From NCBI RefSeq assembly GCF_001687365.1, contig NZ_LGLV01000005.1, forward strand, positions 186,001-250,000: 64,000 nucleotides of DNA, in the 5' to 3' direction. Below are positions 51,449 through 59,830 of the stretch, in pieces. The position numbers were made by a program, and so were the translations under genes. Every line of letters begins with the position of its first letter. Positions within the stretch are counted from its first letter, which is position 1. The notes beneath the pieces are model-generated. The model worked only from the letters and a program-made list of their open reading frames with translations. It made no database searches and was not told where the DNA came from. This DNA is from Pararhizobium polonicum. Its GTDB lineage: Bacteria; Pseudomonadota; Alphaproteobacteria; Rhizobiales; Rhizobiaceae.

Positions 51449-52357
51449 ATGACCTTGACAGCCCTTCGCCCCGAACTGCCCGCCCTGATGGTCGAAGAGC
51501 AGGTCCGTTTGGCCCTGCTGGAAGATCTCGGCCGCGCCGGCGACATCACCACCTATGCGACCATCGCGCCGGACAGGACCGCCACCGCTGAAATGAACGC
51601 CCGCGAAAACGGCGTCATCGCCGGCATGGAACTGGCGCGCACCGCCTTCCGCCTGATCGATCCGGCGATCCGCTTCGAGGCCCTGGCGGCGGATGGCGAC
51701 CGGATTGCGCCCGGCACGGTTCTGGCGCGCATCTCAGGCCCGGCACGCGGCCTGTTGTCGGCCGAACGCGTCGCGCTCAATTTCCTCATGCATCTCTGCG
51801 GTGTCGCCACCTATACCTCGAAATTCGCAGCCGAAATCGCCCACACGGGCGCAAAGGTCTGCTGCACCCGCAAGACCCTTCCCGGCCTGCGGGCACTGGA
51901 GAAATATGCGGTGCGCCTCGGCGGTGGCTCCAACCATCGCTATGGCCTAGATGACGCGATTCTGATCAAGGACAACCATATCGCCGTTTCCGGCGGTGTC
52001 GCCTCTGCCGTCCATGCCGCGCGCGCCTATTGCGGCCATCTGGTCAAGATCGAAGTCGAGGTCGATGGGCTCGACCAGATGCGCGAGGCGCTGACCGCCA
52101 GCCCGGATGTCATCCTGCTCGACAATATGGGGCCGGACGTCCTGCGCGAGGCCGTCGCAATCAACACCACCCACTGGCAACTTTCAGCGGAAGCCTATGC
52201 CGCCGATCCGCGCCGCACCAAGCTGGAAGCCTCCGGCAACGTCAACTTCCAGACCATCCGCGCCATCGCCGAAACCGGCGTCGATTACATCTCGACCTCG
52301 AAGATCACCATGGCTGCGCCGACGCTGGATATCGGGCTGGATGTGGTGATCGGCTGA
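51449..52357 (+). CDS. nadC: Nicotinate-nucleotide diphosphorylase (quinolinate phosphoribosyltransferase)
   Basis: The 302-residue protein has the NadC pattern: LLEDLGRAGDITT, LNFLMHLCGVATYT, TRKTLPGLRALEKYAVRLGGGSNHRYGLDDAILIKDNHI and LLDNMGPD, ending with the SGNVNFQTI..TGVDYISTSKIT phosphate-binding region. It converts quinolinate and PRPP to nicotinate mononucleotide. ATG chosen at 51449, where GAGGA lies upstream; the frame is open to 51383 within the palindromic element. Last gene of nadABC. Confidence 0.97.
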   Translation: MTLTALRPELPALMVEEQVRLALLEDLGRAGDITTYATIAPDRTATAEMNARENGVIAGMELARTAFRLIDPAIRFEALAADGDRIAPGTVLARISGPARGLLSAERVALNFLMHLCGVATYTSKFAAEIAHTGAKVCCTRKTLPGLRALEKYAVRLGGGSNHRYGLDDAILIKDNHIAVSGGVASAVHAARAYCGHLVKIEVEVDGLDQMREALTASPDVILLDNMGPDVLREAVAINTTHWQLSAEAYAADPRRTKLEASGNVNFQTIRAIAETGVDYISTSKITMAAPTLDIGLDVVIG

Positions 52358-52376
52358 GGCCCAACAGTGACGGTCG

Positions 52377-52598
52377 TCACGCGCCGGTGATTGCCCTGCG
52401 CCGTTTCCATTCGTCGGCCACGTCGCCCATCGTCTTTGCCGTGCCATCCTTGATCCACGCCATGAAGGCGCGGTCGAAGGAAAAGCTGTCGCCGCATTGC
52501 GCGGTGAGAAAGCGGCGGACATTCTGGGTATTCCGGTAGGTTGGCGTGACCGCGGTATCGCGGTCGATCGGATCGGCGTGCCAGTCGAAACCTGTCAT
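52377..52598 (-). CDS. Small DUF6434-like protein
   Basis: The 73-residue protein MTGFDWHADPIDRDTAVTP..YRNTQNVRRFLTAQCG..FSFDRAFMAWIKDGTAKTMGDVADEW matches, by pattern memory, the DUF6434 family of small conserved proteins, sometimes joined to SAP domains. No function is known. ACAGGAAAACAG precedes the ATG at 52598; the frame is open to 52646. It is convergent with nadC, 20 bp apart. Confidence 0.7.
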   Translation of the reverse strand: MTGFDWHADPIDRDTAVTPTYRNTQNVRRFLTAQCGDSFSFDRAFMAWIKDGTAKTMGDVADEWKRRRAITGA

Positions 52599-52784
52599 CT
52601 CTGTTTTCCTGTCGTTGCAGCACAAGCGGGTGGACCAGACGTGCATCGATCGTCAGTGTCCTGCCGCAATCGTAGTGGTAGATCTCGAACCGCCCGGTTT
52701 TGCCATCCGCACATTGATTTCGGAACCGCATGCCCCGTGACACGTTGTCCTTAACGGACATCCTATTCACTGGAGACATATCCC

Positions 52785-53297
52785 ATGAAGCGCCTGATCA
52801 CCACGCTCGTCCTGGTTCTCGCGACGGCGACGGCCGTCTATGCGCAGCCATCGTCGCAGACGGCCATCGCCAATTTCATCGGCAAGGACGGCAAGGAGAC
52901 CGGCCGGGCGGCACTCACGCAGGGCAAGACCGGCGTCCTGATCGAGGTGGAGGTGACGAACCTGCCGCCGGGCCAATGGGTGGCGTTCCATATTCATGAA
53001 ACCGGCAAATGCGATGCCGCGCACAATCACGAATCGGCCGGCAAACATTTCAATCCCGGCAATACCGAGCATGGTTTCCTCGCCGCCAACGGTCCGCATG
53101 CGGGCGATATGCCCAACCAGTATGTCGGTGCCGACGGCGTTCTGCGCGGTCAGGTCTTCAACAGCATGGTCGTGCTCGACAACGCTGAAAACGGCATTCG
53201 CGGCCGGGCGTTGATGATCCATGCGAAATCCGACGACAACCGCAGCCAGCCTTCCGGCGATGCCGGCGAGCGGCTTGCCTGCGCGGTGATCGAATAA
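52785..53297 (+). CDS. sodC: Cu/Zn superoxide dismutase
   Basis: The 170-residue protein has a signal peptide (MKRLITTLVLVLATATAVYAQ) and SodC metal ligands: AFHIHETGKCD (two Cu histidines), SAGKHFNP, EHGF, GPHAGDMPN (Zn Asp) and the late Cu histidine in ALMIHAKSDDN. The cysteines of GKCD and LACAVIE can form the usual disulfide. It would dismutate periplasmic superoxide. GGAGACATATCCC precedes the ATG. It stands alone. Confidence 0.95.
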   Translation: MKRLITTLVLVLATATAVYAQPSSQTAIANFIGKDGKETGRAALTQGKTGVLIEVEVTNLPPGQWVAFHIHETGKCDAAHNHESAGKHFNPGNTEHGFLAANGPHAGDMPNQYVGADGVLRGQVFNSMVVLDNAENGIRGRALMIHAKSDDNRSQPSGDAGERLACAVIE

Positions 53298-53325
53298 TCC
53301 AGCAACGGCGGCGGCCCGGTCGCGC

Positions 53326-54303
53326 CTACCGGCCGCCGACCTTCAGGCCCGGGGCCGGGCGCTCGTCGAGTATCTGCCGGCGGAAGCGGAAGAGGGCGGC
53401 GGGCCGTCCGCCGGTGGCCGCCGTCAGCATGCCGGTCGGCTCGACAAGCTCGGCGCCTTCGACGAGACGGCGGAAGTTCTGCTTGTGCAGATGCCGGCCG
53501 GAAATCGCCTCGACCGTCGCCTGCAGGTCGGTCAGCGTGAATTCCGGCGGCATCAGTTCGAAGATCACCGGCCGGTATTTGATCTTGCCGCGCAGCCGGG
53601 CGACGGCGGTGGCGACGATGCGCCGGTGATCGTGGCGCATGGTCAGCCCGATCGGCGGTGTATCCGCTGCAACCGCGCGGCCATCGATCACGGCTTCGCC
53701 GACAAGACCGGCCTCATAGAGAAGTTCGTAGCGCTCCAGCACGCGCTCCTCGTCCCAGGGAAAATCATCGAGCCCGAAGGCAAGCCGCATGCGGGTGCGC
53801 CGCTGCGGCAGGCCCATGCGCTCGTCCTGCTGACCGCTCTTTTCCCAGAGCCGCAGCGCCGGCAGGATGAGCTGGTCGATCAGGGCGGGCCTGCCTTGCC
53901 GCCAGTCTTCCCATGGCAGGTAGCTGTACCAGTCGCGCCAATGGGCGCCGGCGTCTGCCAGCCGCGCATTGTTTTCGGCGTCGGTGCGCGTCAGGGCAAG
54001 ATAACCGACCGAAACCATATGCTTGCTCGTTTCGCCGGCCGAGCGGTGGCGGCCCTGATCGCCGAAGGTGTAAAGCTGCTCGATATAGCCGAGATCGAGT
54101 GCCGTCTGCTGCTCGACACTGGCTCTGAGGCTGGTTTCGAAGGTGCGGTGAAGGGCAGGATCGAAAGGACCGAAAGGCAGGCCGTCGCGGCCGTCATCCG
54201 TCCCCTCGCTGACGGCAAGGATGCGCGGAGAGCGGTTCGTCACCGCGACGATCGCGGCGTTGAGGCCGATCTCGACGGTGACGGTTGCCTCGTCAACCGG
54301 CAT
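53326..54303 (-). CDS. NadQ/NrtR-like Nudix-HTH regulator
   Basis: The 325-residue protein has an N-terminal Nudix-like fold (VEIGLNAAIVAVTN...LPFGPFD...LRASVEQQTALDLGYIEQLYTFGD) whose Nudix box is degenerate, so hydrolysis is unlikely. A C-terminal winged-helix part follows (FELMPPEFTLTDLQATVEAISGRHLHKQNFRRLV). This combination is known for NAD-metabolism regulators of the NrtR and NadQ (COG4111) type; NadQ controls nadABC in Rhizobiales. The nadABC operon lies about 1 kb downstream. It is the last gene of a four-gene operon, overlapping the phosphatase gene by 11 bases with the ATG at 54303. Confidence 0.7.
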   Translation of the reverse strand: MPVDEATVTVEIGLNAAIVAVTNRSPRILAVSEGTDDGRDGLPFGPFDPALHRTFETSLRASVEQQTALDLGYIEQLYTFGDQGRHRSAGETSKHMVSVGYLALTRTDAENNARLADAGAHWRDWYSYLPWEDWRQGRPALIDQLILPALRLWEKSGQQDERMGLPQRRTRMRLAFGLDDFPWDEERVLERYELLYEAGLVGEAVIDGRAVAADTPPIGLTMRHDHRRIVATAVARLRGKIKYRPVIFELMPPEFTLTDLQATVEAISGRHLHKQNFRRLVEGAELVEPTGMLTAATGGRPAALFRFRRQILDERPAPGLKVGGR

Positions 54304-54832
54304 GGACGGCAGGCTCCGGCAGCGGGGAGAAGACGAAGGGCACGTTGCCATCGGCATCGGCACCACGGCCGATCGCCTTGATCGCCGCCACCAGCCGCCC
54401 GTTGCGCGACAGCAGGCGGTCGCCGATCTCGATCAGCCGGGAATTGGGGGTGACATAGGCGGAGGCGGCCCGCAGCCGTCGCGCCAGCTCGGTTTCGTCC
54501 TGATCGGGTTCTACGGCCAGGGCTGCGATGGCGGCAGCGGCGGGCGAGCGCGAAATGCCCATCCAGCAATGGATCAAAAGCGGGGCCGAACGGTCCCATT
54601 GCCGCGCAAATTCGATGATCTGCAGCACGTGTTCTTCGCCCGGTGCCACCAGTCCGGCATTCCCGGAAAACGTGATATCGTTCATCGAAAGCAGCAGATG
54701 CCGGTCGGCCGCGATTACCGCCGGACGATGGAAGGTCTGCTCCTTTGCCATCAGGCTGATCATTTCGCTGGCGCGGTGGCGCACGGCCATTTCGGCGATG
54801 CGTGACAGGGGCGAAACGACGATCACCGGCAT
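54293..54832 (-). CDS. Protein tyrosine/dual-specificity phosphatase-like protein
   Basis: The 179-residue protein has the P-loop HCWMGISRSP with Cys89 and Arg95, following the C-x5-R rule of cysteine phosphatases, and an upstream DITFSGN segment in place of the general acid region. Such proteins may dephosphorylate proteins or small molecules. It begins directly after the HD-domain gene stop and overlaps the regulator gene, so it is cotranscribed with both. Confidence 0.83.
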   Translation of the reverse strand: MPVIVVSPLSRIAEMAVRHRASEMISLMAKEQTFHRPAVIAADRHLLLSMNDITFSGNAGLVAPGEEHVLQIIEFARQWDRSAPLLIHCWMGISRSPAAAAIAALAVEPDQDETELARRLRAASAYVTPNSRLIEIGDRLLSRNGRLVAAIKAIGRGADADGNVPFVFSPLPEPAVHAG

Positions 54833-54833
54833 C

Positions 54834-55439
54834 TCAGGAGACCGCCCGTGCGCTCAGGCGTTCGGCTTCGATCGCCTCGAACCGTTCGGCAAACAGTTTT
54901 TGCGCTTCGATCGCCGGCAGCGGATCGATCAGGATCATCTCGCGGGTAATGCCGCGCGGCTGGCCGAAGAACTTTTTGGCTTCCTCCAGCGAAAATCCGG
55001 CCAGCACCGTCGCCTCGAAATAGGCGGCGATCTGGTCGGCCTTCTTGATCCTGCGTTTCAGTTCGGCCGGCATCGTGGATGGAAGCCCGAAGCGCAGGTG
55101 AATGGCGCCCTCCAGCCGTTTCTCCACCACCTTGTAGCCGCCGCCAACCACCGCCTTGAACGGCGAGATCATGTCGCCGATCACATATTCCGGCGCATCG
55201 TGCAGCAGTGCCATCTGGCACTCCTCGGCGCTGCCGTCATATTGTCGGCGAAAGATCTCCTCGACCACCAGGCTGTGCTGGGCGACGGAAAAGGCATGGT
55301 CGCCTTCCGTCTGGCCGTTCCAGCGGGCAACGCGGGCAAGCCCATGGGCGATATCGGAGAGTTCGACATCGAGCGGCGAGGGATCGAGCAGATCCAGCCG
55401 CCGTCCGGACAACATGCGCTGCCAGGCGCGGGCAGACAT
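54834..55439 (-). CDS. HD-domain nucleotidase (YfbR-like)
   Basis: The 201-residue protein has HD ligands in GDHAFSVAQHSLVVEEI, LLHDAPEYVIGDMISPFK (His80-Asp81) and KKADQIAAYFEA, the arrangement of YfbR-type deoxynucleoside 5'-monophosphatases. It overlaps the ygfZ stop by one base (TGATG) and is followed by the phosphatase gene. Likely a nucleotide housekeeping enzyme. Confidence 0.87.
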   Translation of the reverse strand: MSARAWQRMLSGRRLDLLDPSPLDVELSDIAHGLARVARWNGQTEGDHAFSVAQHSLVVEEIFRRQYDGSAEECQMALLHDAPEYVIGDMISPFKAVVGGGYKVVEKRLEGAIHLRFGLPSTMPAELKRRIKKADQIAAYFEATVLAGFSLEEAKKFFGQPRGITREMILIDPLPAIEAQKLFAERFEAIEAERLSARAVS

Positions 55440-56278
55440 CAGGCGCTTGCCTCGTCGGCATTCGCCGGGAAATCCAGACCCGTCCAGCCGGGCAGGACGA
55501 GGGTGACAGGTATCTCGCCGGCCAGGATCGGCTCGCCCGATGCCATGGCCTCGCCGGCCTTGTCGATGCGCACGATTGCGAGACCCGAGGAGCCGATGAC
55601 GCTGCCAAGCGCACCGATCGTGCGGCCCTTGGCGGTCAGCGCGGTTCCCGTGTCGGGCAGGGCGGTATCGGCCGCGACGATGACGACGCGGCGGCGTGCG
55701 GTGCCGCGATGCTGCATGCGCGAGACGACCTCCTGGCCGACATAGCAGCCTTTCTTGAAAGAGAGCGCACCGTTCTTGTCCATCAGCACGTCATGCGGAA
55801 AGGCGTCCTGCAGAGCGTAATCGGGGCCGGAGACGGCAATGCCGCTGGCGATGCGCAGGCGCTCGTATTCATCCGTGCCGGCCGTCTCGCCAGTGGCGCC
55901 ATAGGCGCGGTAAACGACCCTGTCGGCCTTGGCAAAACGGGCATCGCGGTAAGCACCGGATGTGTCTTCGAAATGGATGGTCACAGCGGCCGGTGCCGTC
56001 AGGGACAGGGTAATCGGTGCCCGCAGCTTGTACATGGTCAGCCGCTTTAGCAGCGCCTCGGCCTGATCCGCACCGGTTTCAAGCCGGATCGAGGTGCCGT
56101 CGCGCGTCACCATGAAATCGAACAGGATCTTGCCCTGTGGCGTCAAAAGCGCGCCGGGTTTGGCTTCGCCGTCGTCCAGCAGATCGAGATCGGTGGTGAT
56201 CAGCGCTTGCAGAAACTCCTGCGCCTCCTGTCCCGACACGGTGACGATGGCGCGATCTGGAAGAGCGATGGGCTGCAT
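55439..56278 (-). CDS. ygfZ: YgfZ/GcvT-domain folate-binding protein
   Basis: The 279-residue protein has the YgfZ signature KGCYVGQE (176-183, Cys178) and the GcvT-like folate-binding fold. YgfZ helps repair or assemble certain iron-sulfur enzymes in a folate-dependent way. ATG at 56278 (MQPIALP) has AGGAC upstream; earlier in-frame starts are at 56296 (ATG) and 56299 (TTG). First gene of the ygfZ-HD-phosphatase-regulator operon. NadA, a [4Fe-4S] enzyme, is encoded nearby, but a functional link is only conjecture. Confidence 0.9.
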   Translation of the reverse strand: MQPIALPDRAIVTVSGQEAQEFLQALITTDLDLLDDGEAKPGALLTPQGKILFDFMVTRDGTSIRLETGADQAEALLKRLTMYKLRAPITLSLTAPAAVTIHFEDTSGAYRDARFAKADRVVYRAYGATGETAGTDEYERLRIASGIAVSGPDYALQDAFPHDVLMDKNGALSFKKGCYVGQEVVSRMQHRGTARRRVVIVAADTALPDTGTALTAKGRTIGALGSVIGSSGLAIVRIDKAGEAMASGEPILAGEIPVTLVLPGWTGLDFPANADEASA

Positions 56279-56351
56279 GGCGTTTGTCCTGTTCATCAAG
56301 TGAAACAGGTAGGATTTCGCAAGCGTCGCGGCAAGCGCTTTGCGACGCCCG

Positions 56352-57116
56352 TCAGTCTCCGGCCACGAAAAATTTCCACTGGCCGTCCGGCGTGATCCCG
56401 ACGCGGTAGAAATTATAGTTGCCGGCTTCCTCCATCTCGGCGAAATCGCCGGCGGTCACCAGCCGGAAGAGATCGACCTTTTCCGGTGGGGTGAGCGAGG
56501 ACAGGGGCTTTTCGGTGAAGTAGGGCCAGACATAGACTTCGTCCGGCGTACCTTTTTCGGTGAGTACGAAACCGGTCGACAGGACGTCGAGCAGGATCGC
56601 CAGGATTTCAATGCCCTGCGGATCGCCGGAAAGGCCCTTCAGCGTCTCGACGGGATCGGCGTCATTGCCGCTCACCTGCGTCTGGGTCTGGCCTTTGCCG
56701 AGCAACGGCCGCAGCCGTTCGATATCTCCGGAGGCCGCCGCCTCGACGATCAGTTCGCGCATACGGGCGACGGGTTCGGGGATCTTCGAAACATCCGACA
56801 GCACTTCCACCGGCTCGGCCGGTGTCTGGTCCTCGACCGAATCACTCTTGGTATCGCGGGCAGGTTTGTGGACCAGGGGGTCCGGCATCGGAATCTGCAT
56901 CGGGCCTTCGTCGGCAGGCTCGTCGTCTTCCGGAACGTCCCCGGTCTTCTTGTCCGGGCCCGCTTTGTCCTGGCTCGTCTCCGCGGGTAACTGTTTCAGC
57001 TCGCTGAGCGCGAGGGCGGAGTGGGGCAAAAGCAGGGATGTGGCAAACACGCTGGCAAGCAGCAACGCGGAAAGGCGAACCGCACGTGTCCGGTTTGCTG
57101 ATAGCTGGCGTTTCAT
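56352..57116 (-). CDS. Secreted conserved protein of unknown function
   Basis: The 254-residue protein has a signal peptide (hydrophobic about 15-36, SALALS) and a proline/aspartate-rich linker to residue 90. A folded C-terminal part contains SGDIERLRPLLG, DPQGIEILAILLDVLSTGFVLTEKG, EVYVWPYFTEKPLSSLTPPEKVDLFRLVTAGDFAEM and YRVGITPDGQWKFFVAGD. I recognise no family with known function. It resembles periplasmic proteins conserved among rhizobia. It lies 13 bases after a small 89-residue gene, so they may be cotranscribed. Confidence 0.75.
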   Translation of the reverse strand: MKRQLSANRTRAVRLSALLLASVFATSLLLPHSALALSELKQLPAETSQDKAGPDKKTGDVPEDDEPADEGPMQIPMPDPLVHKPARDTKSDSVEDQTPAEPVEVLSDVSKIPEPVARMRELIVEAAASGDIERLRPLLGKGQTQTQVSGNDADPVETLKGLSGDPQGIEILAILLDVLSTGFVLTEKGTPDEVYVWPYFTEKPLSSLTPPEKVDLFRLVTAGDFAEMEEAGNYNFYRVGITPDGQWKFFVAGD

Positions 57117-57129
57117 GGCGGCCTCGAGG

Positions 57130-57399
57130 CTACTGCAGGGTGCGTTCCGGTGAGAACTCGCCGGCCAGCATACGCTCGCGAAGCGAATTCAACATGGCTT
57201 CGGCCCCATCTTCGCCGTGGATACGGATCGTCTCGCGCATGGCAAGAGCAATGGCAGCGTCAGCGATGATCTCCGGCTCGATGCCATCGGCCATGCCATC
57301 CGCCCAGGCTTCATTCTGGTGTTCCAAGGCTGCCTGCATCTTCTCATGAACAATCATGTCGTCGATGTCATTCAGACGTGGTTCCATCATTCGTTCCAT
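57130..57399 (-). CDS. Small conserved protein of unknown function
   Basis: The 89-residue acidic, helical protein has no recognised family: MERMMEPRLNDIDDMIVHEKMQAALEH...AALAMRETIRIHGEDGAEAMLNSLRERMLAGEFS. No signal peptide or membrane segment. Starts at 57399 or 57390 are both possible. It is followed at 13 bp by the secreted protein gene and has about 125 bp of AT-richer promoter space upstream. Confidence 0.65.
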   Translation of the reverse strand: MERMMEPRLNDIDDMIVHEKMQAALEHQNEAWADGMADGIEPEIIADAAIALAMRETIRIHGEDGAEAMLNSLRERMLAGEFSPERTLQ

Positions 57400-57524
57400 G
57401 CCGTTTCACACTCTTTACTTGGCATCCAACTCGAGCCGATGCCACTTCTTACCACTCTCTTAACAACCTTAGCAGCCTTTTCCCAAAACGACACGGGCTC
57501 CTGAAGAAAGAGGTTAATTTCCCA

Positions 57525-57947
57525 TTAATTTCCGAAGCGGGCGGTTATTTCTGAAGCAAGTGTTGCTCCTTCAGCACGGTATCGCTCGTCGGCGAGAACG
57601 GCGGGCGGCGTGCAGGCCGTATAAACGGAGGCAAATGTGCGGTAACCGCGGTTGAAGGCGGCGGTCATGCGGGCACGCCTCTGGACCTCGCCCGGCGCCT
57701 CCTTGTCGAGCAGATCCTGCATCGATTGCCGCCAGCTGTCCGCTGCGGCATCCTTGCAGAGCATGCGCAAATAGTGAACGGATCCAAGGATTTCCGAAAG
57801 CCGGAGCAGCCGCGCATCATAGGGCGCAGCCTTCTCTGCCGTATCGGTGGGAATGCCGGACGGCGTGGCCGGCTGCGCCTGGACGCTCGGCGGCAGGGCG
57901 AGAAAAACCAGCAAAAGAGACGGTCGGATGGCTGGAAAGCGGATCAT
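57525..57947 (-). CDS. TIGR02301-family periplasmic protein
   Basis: The 140-residue protein has a signal peptide (MIRFPAIRPSLLLVFLALPPSVQAQ) followed by PYDARLLRLSEILGSVHYLRMLC, WRQSMQDLLDKEAP, RRARMTAAFNRGYRTFASVYTACTPPAV. This pattern matches TIGR02301, an uncharacterised alphaproteobacterial family with two conserved cysteines that may form a disulfide. Start at 57947 follows GAAAGAAAC. The longer frame upstream is a shadow of the Nudix gene, which lies 55 bp upstream. Confidence 0.8.
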   Translation of the reverse strand: MIRFPAIRPSLLLVFLALPPSVQAQPATPSGIPTDTAEKAAPYDARLLRLSEILGSVHYLRMLCKDAAADSWRQSMQDLLDKEAPGEVQRRARMTAAFNRGYRTFASVYTACTPPAVLADERYRAEGATLASEITARFGN

Positions 57948-58002
57948 GTTTCTTTCAAGCCCCGAATCACGTGCGCGGGCAAGTGGATTTTCACCGGCAT
58001 GG

Positions 58003-58431
58003 TTACCGGCGGGCAAGCGCCTCGAGTTTTTCCACGCATTCGCGCACACTCTCGGGGATGGGGAGATCAAAGATCTCGGCCGCCGTATACCAGCCGATCC
58101 CGGCCGCATCGTCGCCGGCGATCGCGACACGATCCGGATCGGCCTCGACCGTGAAGACCGAGAGGAAAAAATGCCGGGCTCCGGCCCCGTCCGATTCGCG
58201 TGGCGGCAGGTCGTAGGTTTCAAACAGCACGGGATTGCGCGCCGCAATGCCCGTCTCCTCGTGAAACTCACGCAACGCCGTTTCCGCCGGCGTCTCCCCG
58301 GCCTCCGCCCGTCCGCCCGGGAAGGCATACATATCCGCGGACGGTGGATTGGCGCGCCGCACGAGCAGATAGCGCCCCTCGCGTTCGAGAATGGCGGATG
58401 AGGCAAGTTGGGGAGAGGATGTCATGTTCAT
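58003..58431 (-). CDS. Nudix hydrolase
   Basis: The 142-residue protein has a complete Nudix box, GGRAEAGETPAETALREFHEETGI, fitting G-x5-E-x7-RE-x2-EE-x-G, so it should hydrolyse a nucleoside-diphosphate-linked compound. Start is uncertain: ATGs at 58446, 58431 and 58425 are in frame and none has a clear ribosome site. It is divergent from the SRAP gene with only about 45-60 bp between them, so their promoters must overlap. Substrate is unknown. Confidence 0.87.
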   Translation of the reverse strand: MNMTSSPQLASSAILEREGRYLLVRRANPPSADMYAFPGGRAEAGETPAETALREFHEETGIAARNPVLFETYDLPPRESDGAGARHFFLSVFTVEADPDRVAIAGDDAAGIGWYTAAEIFDLPIPESVRECVEKLEALARR

Positions 58432-58489
58432 GAACCAGGCAAGCATCGAAAATCTTGACCCACATTAGGTGAAGTGCGATTTGAATGCC

Positions 58490-59254
58490 ATGTGCGGACG
58501 ATTTTCGCTGACGGCGACACCGAAGGAATTGGCTGACGTCTTCGGTCTTCTGGAAACGGAGGATTTTCCGGCGCGTTTCAACATTGCGCCGACGCAGCCG
58601 ATCATCATCGTCATGTCTGGCGAGCGCCAGCGGCCGGGCAGCAATCTGCCGGACCGCAGGGCGCTTCTGGTGCGCTGGGGGCTGACGCCGTCCTGGGTCA
58701 AGGATCCGCGTGATTTTCCGCTGCTGATCAATGCCCGCGCCGAAACGGCGGCCGGCAAGGCATCGTTCAAGGCGGCGATGCGCCACCGGCGCATTCTCAT
58801 CCCGGCCTCCGGTTTCTATGAATGGCATCGGCCGTCGAAGGAAAGCGGAGAAGCGTCACAGGCCTATTGGATCCGTCCGAGAGACGGCGGCATCGTTGCA
58901 TTCGCGGGCCTGATGGAGACCTGGTCTTCCGCCGACGGATCTGAGGTCGATACCGGCGCGATCCTCACCACCCATGCCAATTCCAGGATAGGCGATGTGC
59001 ACGATCGCATGCCGGTGGTGATCAAGCCGGAGGACTTTGCCCGCTGGCTTGATTGCCGGACGCAGGAGCCGCGCGATGTCGCGGACCTGCTGGCGCCAGC
59101 GGACGACGATTATTTCGAGGTCATCGCCGTATCCGACCGGGTGAACAAGGTGGCCAATACCGGCGCCGACCTCCAGACCCCGGTACACGTTGCCGCAAGA
59201 CCCGCCGCAAAGCCCAAGGAGCCGCCCGCCAACCCCCAGCTGTCGCTCTTTTGA
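58490..59254 (+). CDS. SRAP-family (YedK/HMCES-like) protein with C-terminal clamp motif
   Basis: The 254-residue protein has the SRAP active-site residues: Cys2 exposed after Met removal (MCGRF), Asn31 in RFNIAPTQP, Glu111 in SGFYEWH and His171 in HDRMPVV. SRAP proteins crosslink to abasic sites in single-stranded DNA and protect them. The C-terminus ends in QLSLF (250-254), a match to the bacterial sliding-clamp binding consensus QL[SD]LF, after a flexible proline/alanine-rich linker. An in-frame ATG at 58469 is less likely because Cys2 must be near the N-terminus. Confidence 0.92.
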   Translation: MCGRFSLTATPKELADVFGLLETEDFPARFNIAPTQPIIIVMSGERQRPGSNLPDRRALLVRWGLTPSWVKDPRDFPLLINARAETAAGKASFKAAMRHRRILIPASGFYEWHRPSKESGEASQAYWIRPRDGGIVAFAGLMETWSSADGSEVDTGAILTTHANSRIGDVHDRMPVVIKPEDFARWLDCRTQEPRDVADLLAPADDDYFEVIAVSDRVNKVANTGADLQTPVHVAARPAAKPKEPPANPQLSLF

Positions 59255-59258
59255 GCGA

Positions 59259-59414
59259 TCAGGCCGGCTGCTTCGGCAAGGCGGGTTTTTTCACCGGCTT
59301 CGGCTTGATCTGCAAAGCGGCGGCAAGCACGGCCTTCAGGCCGAGCGGACGGTATTGCTCGACGAGATTGGCCGCCGCTCGCGGACTGTTCTTGTCGGTT
59401 TTTGGACCAGGCAT
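59259..59414 (-). CDS. 51-residue basic protein of unknown function
   Basis: A short gene starting at 59414 with an excellent ribosome site (GAGGAG seven bases before the ATG). The product is MPGPKTDKNSPRAAANLVEQY, then RPLGLKAVLAAALQIKPKPVKKPALPKQPA. It is basic with a proline/lysine-rich tail. Its stop lies four bases beyond the convergent SRAP gene. I recognise no family. The ribosome site and clean frame support it; conservation would confirm. Confidence 0.6.
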   Translation of the reverse strand: MPGPKTDKNSPRAAANLVEQYRPLGLKAVLAAALQIKPKPVKKPALPKQPA

Positions 59415-59830
59415 TTCAAATTCTCCTCAGGTGCTGTCCCTAGCTGGAAACGCTTCGACCGGTGTGTTGTCCATCGGAATGGCGTTCCTCGTTGTACCCC
59501 GGGAAACAGGCTTTAATGTGCAAGTGCCTGAAAGCCTTGATTCCCCCGGGTTCCGGCGTCTCCAGATAAGCCCAATCATGACAAAACAATGACGTATGAT
59601 CCAGTATTCCAACATATCACGCTGGAGCGCGGCTGACCTCTTGACCGGGCGTAAACGAAGCGCGATAAAGCTGCCCATGAAAACGGTTATCTGCATCACC
59701 TGCCGGATTATTATTCGCTAGCCCCAAAGCTGGCCTGGCCGTTTTCGTCTCCCAAAAATCAAGATGACAACGCGAAGGTCCAGCCGGGCGGCTGTGTGTA
59801 TTCGGTGGCGTGCGGAATGGGAGATGGAAC
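59415..59830. other. Intergenic region upstream of cysS
   Basis: About 415 bp between the small minus-strand gene and cysS. It must carry both promoters. Several short open frames show no family pattern. No tRNA, T-box or clear riboswitch fold was recognised. Confidence 0.4.
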
